DNA from: Promethearchaeia archaeon | GTDB lineage: Archaea; Asgardarchaeota; Lokiarchaeia; Sigyniarchaeales; SOKP01 | DNA: 5,961 nucleotides | Direction: 5' to 3' | Assembly: GCA_029856445.1 (NCBI GenBank) | Contig: JAHQWY010000236.1 | Span: 1 to 5,961, forward strand | Part shown: positions 5,395 to 5,961 of the stretch, piece by piece | Layout of the letters: each line of letters begins with the position of its first letter | Numbering within the stretch: position 1 is the stretch's first letter | Notes under the pieces: generated by a model | Told to the model about the DNA's origin: nothing | Databases searched by the model: none | The model's input: the letters and a program-made list of their open reading frames with translations, nothing else | Translations under genes and position numbers: made by a program

Positions 5395-5865
5395 TTAACC
5401 TATCAATTTATTTATCACAAACAAAACAACTATAACTATAACAAGAATCGGAATAGTTAATAGCAAAAACCAAAAATAAGCTTTAAAAAATCCCTTTCTA
5501 AAAGCTTTAAAACCATCATGCCACTCTTGTTTTGTTTTTTCTTGCCAATTCTTAAAATCTTGACTAACCTTATTCTTATAAGCATCCCATTGTTCTCTAG
5601 ATTCTAGGGTCTTTTTTTCTATTTCAGCATTCCATCGCTTTAATTTATTATCCCAATCTGCTTTAGCATCTTTAAAGAATTTGGTGAACTTATCTTTATT
5701 TTCCTCCCATAATTCCTTATTTTTCTTTGATTGTTCTTCAACTGATTTCTGGAATTTTTCAAAACCACCTTTAAATCCCTCAACTAAGCTATCCCATCCT
5801 TTTCGAAAATGCTTTTTATCAGTTTCTTCTTGCTCAGATTCCCCTAAATTATTTTCTTCATCCAT
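5395..5865 (-). CDS. Trp-rich helical protein with C-terminal membrane anchor
   Basis: I do not recognise this 156-residue protein. Residues 1-19 are acidic and probably disordered (DEENN...EQEETD). Residues 20-127 form a highly charged Lys/Glu amphipathic helix with Trp or Phe at fairly regular steps: Trp at 24, 53, 71, 78, 93, 107 and 115, with several gaps near 7, 8, 14, 15 or 18, as in a heptad/hendecad coiled coil. Residues 129-152 are one strongly hydrophobic span (FKAYFWFLLLTIPILVIVIVVLF), followed by only a few residues. With no N-terminal signal, this is tail-anchored topology: cytoplasmic rod, C-terminal anchor. It is the first gene of a probable operon with the LysE-family exporter, starting from ATG at 5865. 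A scaffold or membrane-curvature role is possible but unproven. Confidence 0.75.
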   Translation of the reverse strand: MDEENNLGESEQEETDKKHFRKGWDSLVEGFKGGFEKFQKSVEEQSKKNKELWEENKDKFTKFFKDAKADWDNKLKRWNAEIEKKTLESREQWDAYKNKVSQDFKNWQEKTKQEWHDGFKAFRKGFFKAYFWFLLLTIPILVIVIVVLFVINKLIG

Positions 5866-5929
5866 ATTTCTTCTTTAATATTTATTTTTATTTAAGTTCA
5901 CTAAATAAATTTCATTAATATACATTATT

Positions 5930-5937
5930 TATTTATA
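5930..5937 (-). promoter_or_regulatory. TATA-like box for the membrane operon
   Basis: TATAAATA on the reverse strand is a near-ideal archaeal TATA box and would give a leader of about 40 nt before the ATG at 5865. Closer AT-rich strings around 5910-5922 are possible alternatives, so the position is tentative. I see no gene in 5866-5961. Confidence 0.35.
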
Positions 5938-5961
5938 GTTAAAGATTTGAATATACTTTTA

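Noticed and set aside
5681..5878. 65-codon plus-strand Ser/Phe-rich frame
   Set aside because: Mirror image of the Lys/Glu-rich helical gene on the other strand, which explains its composition.

Overview
The window looks archaeal, most likely from an AT-rich Asgard (Lokiarchaeota-like) genome. The pointers are a 72-residue single-fold archaeal histone, a 20S proteasome beta-type subunit, a long helical protein ending in a eukaryote-like RING finger, and TATA-like boxes in place of bacterial promoters. Base composition is strongly AT-rich throughout. The lineage is inferred from gene content and cannot be proved from 6 kb.

Layout: 1-51 is the start of a minus-strand gene with a signal-peptide-like N-terminus that runs off the left edge. 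52-516 has no convincing gene; it holds that gene's promoter and the histone's T-rich 3' end. 517-735 (minus) is the histone, with a strong GGAGG ribosome site and two abutting perfect palindromes upstream. 736-1533 is a long divergent intergenic region with a degenerate ~180-bp tandem repeat. 1534-2151 (plus) is a proteasome beta subunit whose catalytic Thr1 is replaced by Ala. 2267-4333 (plus) is a 688-residue helical/coiled-coil protein with a C-terminal RING. 4335-4610 (minus) is a 91-codon reading frame interrupted by one in-frame TAG, converging tail-to-tail on the RING gene. 5865-4704 (minus) is a likely two-gene operon: a Trp-rich helical tail-anchored membrane protein followed by a LysE-family exporter.

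The most notable part is 1534-4333: an apparently non-catalytic proteasome subunit followed on the same strand by a candidate RING-type E3-like protein. Both families belong to ubiquitin/proteasome biology, and the pair may be a regulatory module, but no functional link is demonstrated here. The second item of interest is the TAG-interrupted frame, which is either a recently broken gene or a candidate for amber readthrough. None of the five intact genes in the window ends with TAG.
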